From positions 16,843,459-16,907,458 of the forward strand of contig JBAIZL010000006.1 of assembly GCA_036971475.1 (NCBI GenBank): DNA of 64,000 nt, written 5' to 3'. This DNA is from Prosapia bicincta. Its lineage: Eukaryota; Arthropoda; Insecta; Hemiptera; Cercopidae. Positions 63,471-64,000 of this stretch are shown here, in pieces. Numbering within the stretch: the first letter of the stretch is position 1; the number at the start of each line of letters is the position of its first letter. A model generated the notes under the pieces. That model did no database searches, was not told the DNA's origin, and saw nothing but the letters and a program-made list of their open reading frames with translations. The position numbers and the translations under genes are program-made.

Positions 63471-64000
63471 TTCAATGAAAAGATTTTCCATTTAATAATA
63501 TGTTAATATAATGAAGTGCACATTATAAATCATATAGAACAATTATTTTTATATTGTATAACTAATGTTTCTAACTCGAACATTTTCTACTCAGAGTGTT
63601 CAACAAATACAAATTTTTTGAAGTCATGATTATTCACTCTGAGAAGAATAAGTAATACCAAGTTAAATAAGTTTGAAAATTGGGATTATTTTTTAAAAAC
63701 CTAAATGCACAAAATGGACAGTTTAGTGTTGATTTAATGCATTTAATTCTCTGCATTTTTTATTTTTATCATACTATTAGGAGATATCATATCTCTTCTT
63801 ATATCATTTTATGTCTCTCCTTTCATCTGTTTTGTAGGAATACTGGGCTCATAAACCACGTTCATCTCTCATATTCTATCTCTCTGTATTCAAGATATAT
63901 CTATTTTATTCTTATTACAAACATTAGTGAATGATGTCACCACTTCCTGAACAGAATACAAAAATTTATCACTTTGTATAACACTTTAAAACCTTTAGTA
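63471..64000. other. AFG1L intron 6 continued, nothing recognised
   Basis: AT-rich DNA without a recognisable exon or repeat. The last AFG1L exon(s) must lie further right. Confidence 0.5.

Overview
The window is AT-rich eukaryotic DNA from an arthropod, most likely an insect. Evidence for this is spliced single-copy animal genes with short exons and GT-AG introns, plus a dense insect-style mix of transposons: APE-type non-LTR elements, a Ty3/gypsy-like LTR element, Penelope-like elements (PLEs), mariner, Tigger/pogo, hAT and piggyBac-like elements. I cannot name the species; the mix would fit Hemiptera, but that is a guess.

Only two host genes are supported. They are head to head about 0.9 kb apart. 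On the minus strand, 19415-19490 is the first coding exon of the spindle-checkpoint gene Mad2; its later exons are not visible and presumably lie left of the window. On the plus strand, six exons between 20396 and 60771 encode about 429 residues of the mitochondrial AAA ATPase AFG1L (LACE1). The Walker A, Walker B and sensor regions are intact and the exon phases agree throughout; only the C-terminal exon(s) fall beyond 64000. The gene is stretched over more than 40 kb because its introns are full of repeats; the fourth intron alone is 23.7 kb.

Region by region: 1-5490 is an apparently intact two-ORF non-LTR retrotransposon (minus strand), followed by a 5'-truncated non-LTR copy with a poly-A tail (5586-7103). 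7405-13443 is a young LTR retrotransposon with nearly identical 1.2-kb LTRs. Its pol gene is internally deleted, so a coiled-coil Gag-like protein is fused in frame to the integrase. 13464-13646 is a near-perfect palindrome. 13762-17233 is a related solo LTR in reverse orientation carrying a nested non-LTR insertion with a 14-bp target duplication. 17321-19016 holds two TIR/foldback elements. AFG1L introns 1-3 hold hAT, RTE-like, mariner and palindromic repeats, a nested non-LTR-in-hAT insertion and a truncated LTR. Intron 4 (36761-60436) holds a Tigger element, a PLE flanked by (TA)n, a second pogo-type pseudogene, a PLE with a head-to-head arrangement, a mariner, a TIR element with a nested palindrome, and a 6.7-kb higher-order satellite array. 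Intron 6 holds a piggyBac-like and an hAT-like nonautonomous element.

The most unusual structures are: (i) the satellite array at 52566-59280, whose ~412-bp unit is a trimer of ~137-bp monomers, a true higher-order repeat inside an intron of a conserved gene; (ii) two families of near-perfect palindromes, one of which matches the terminus of the PLE and recurs three times beside (TA)n tracts; (iii) repeated use of (TA)n microsatellites as the border of unrelated retroelements; and (iv) the Gag-integrase fusion element. All transposon coding regions except the first element, and possibly the Gag-integrase frame, are broken.
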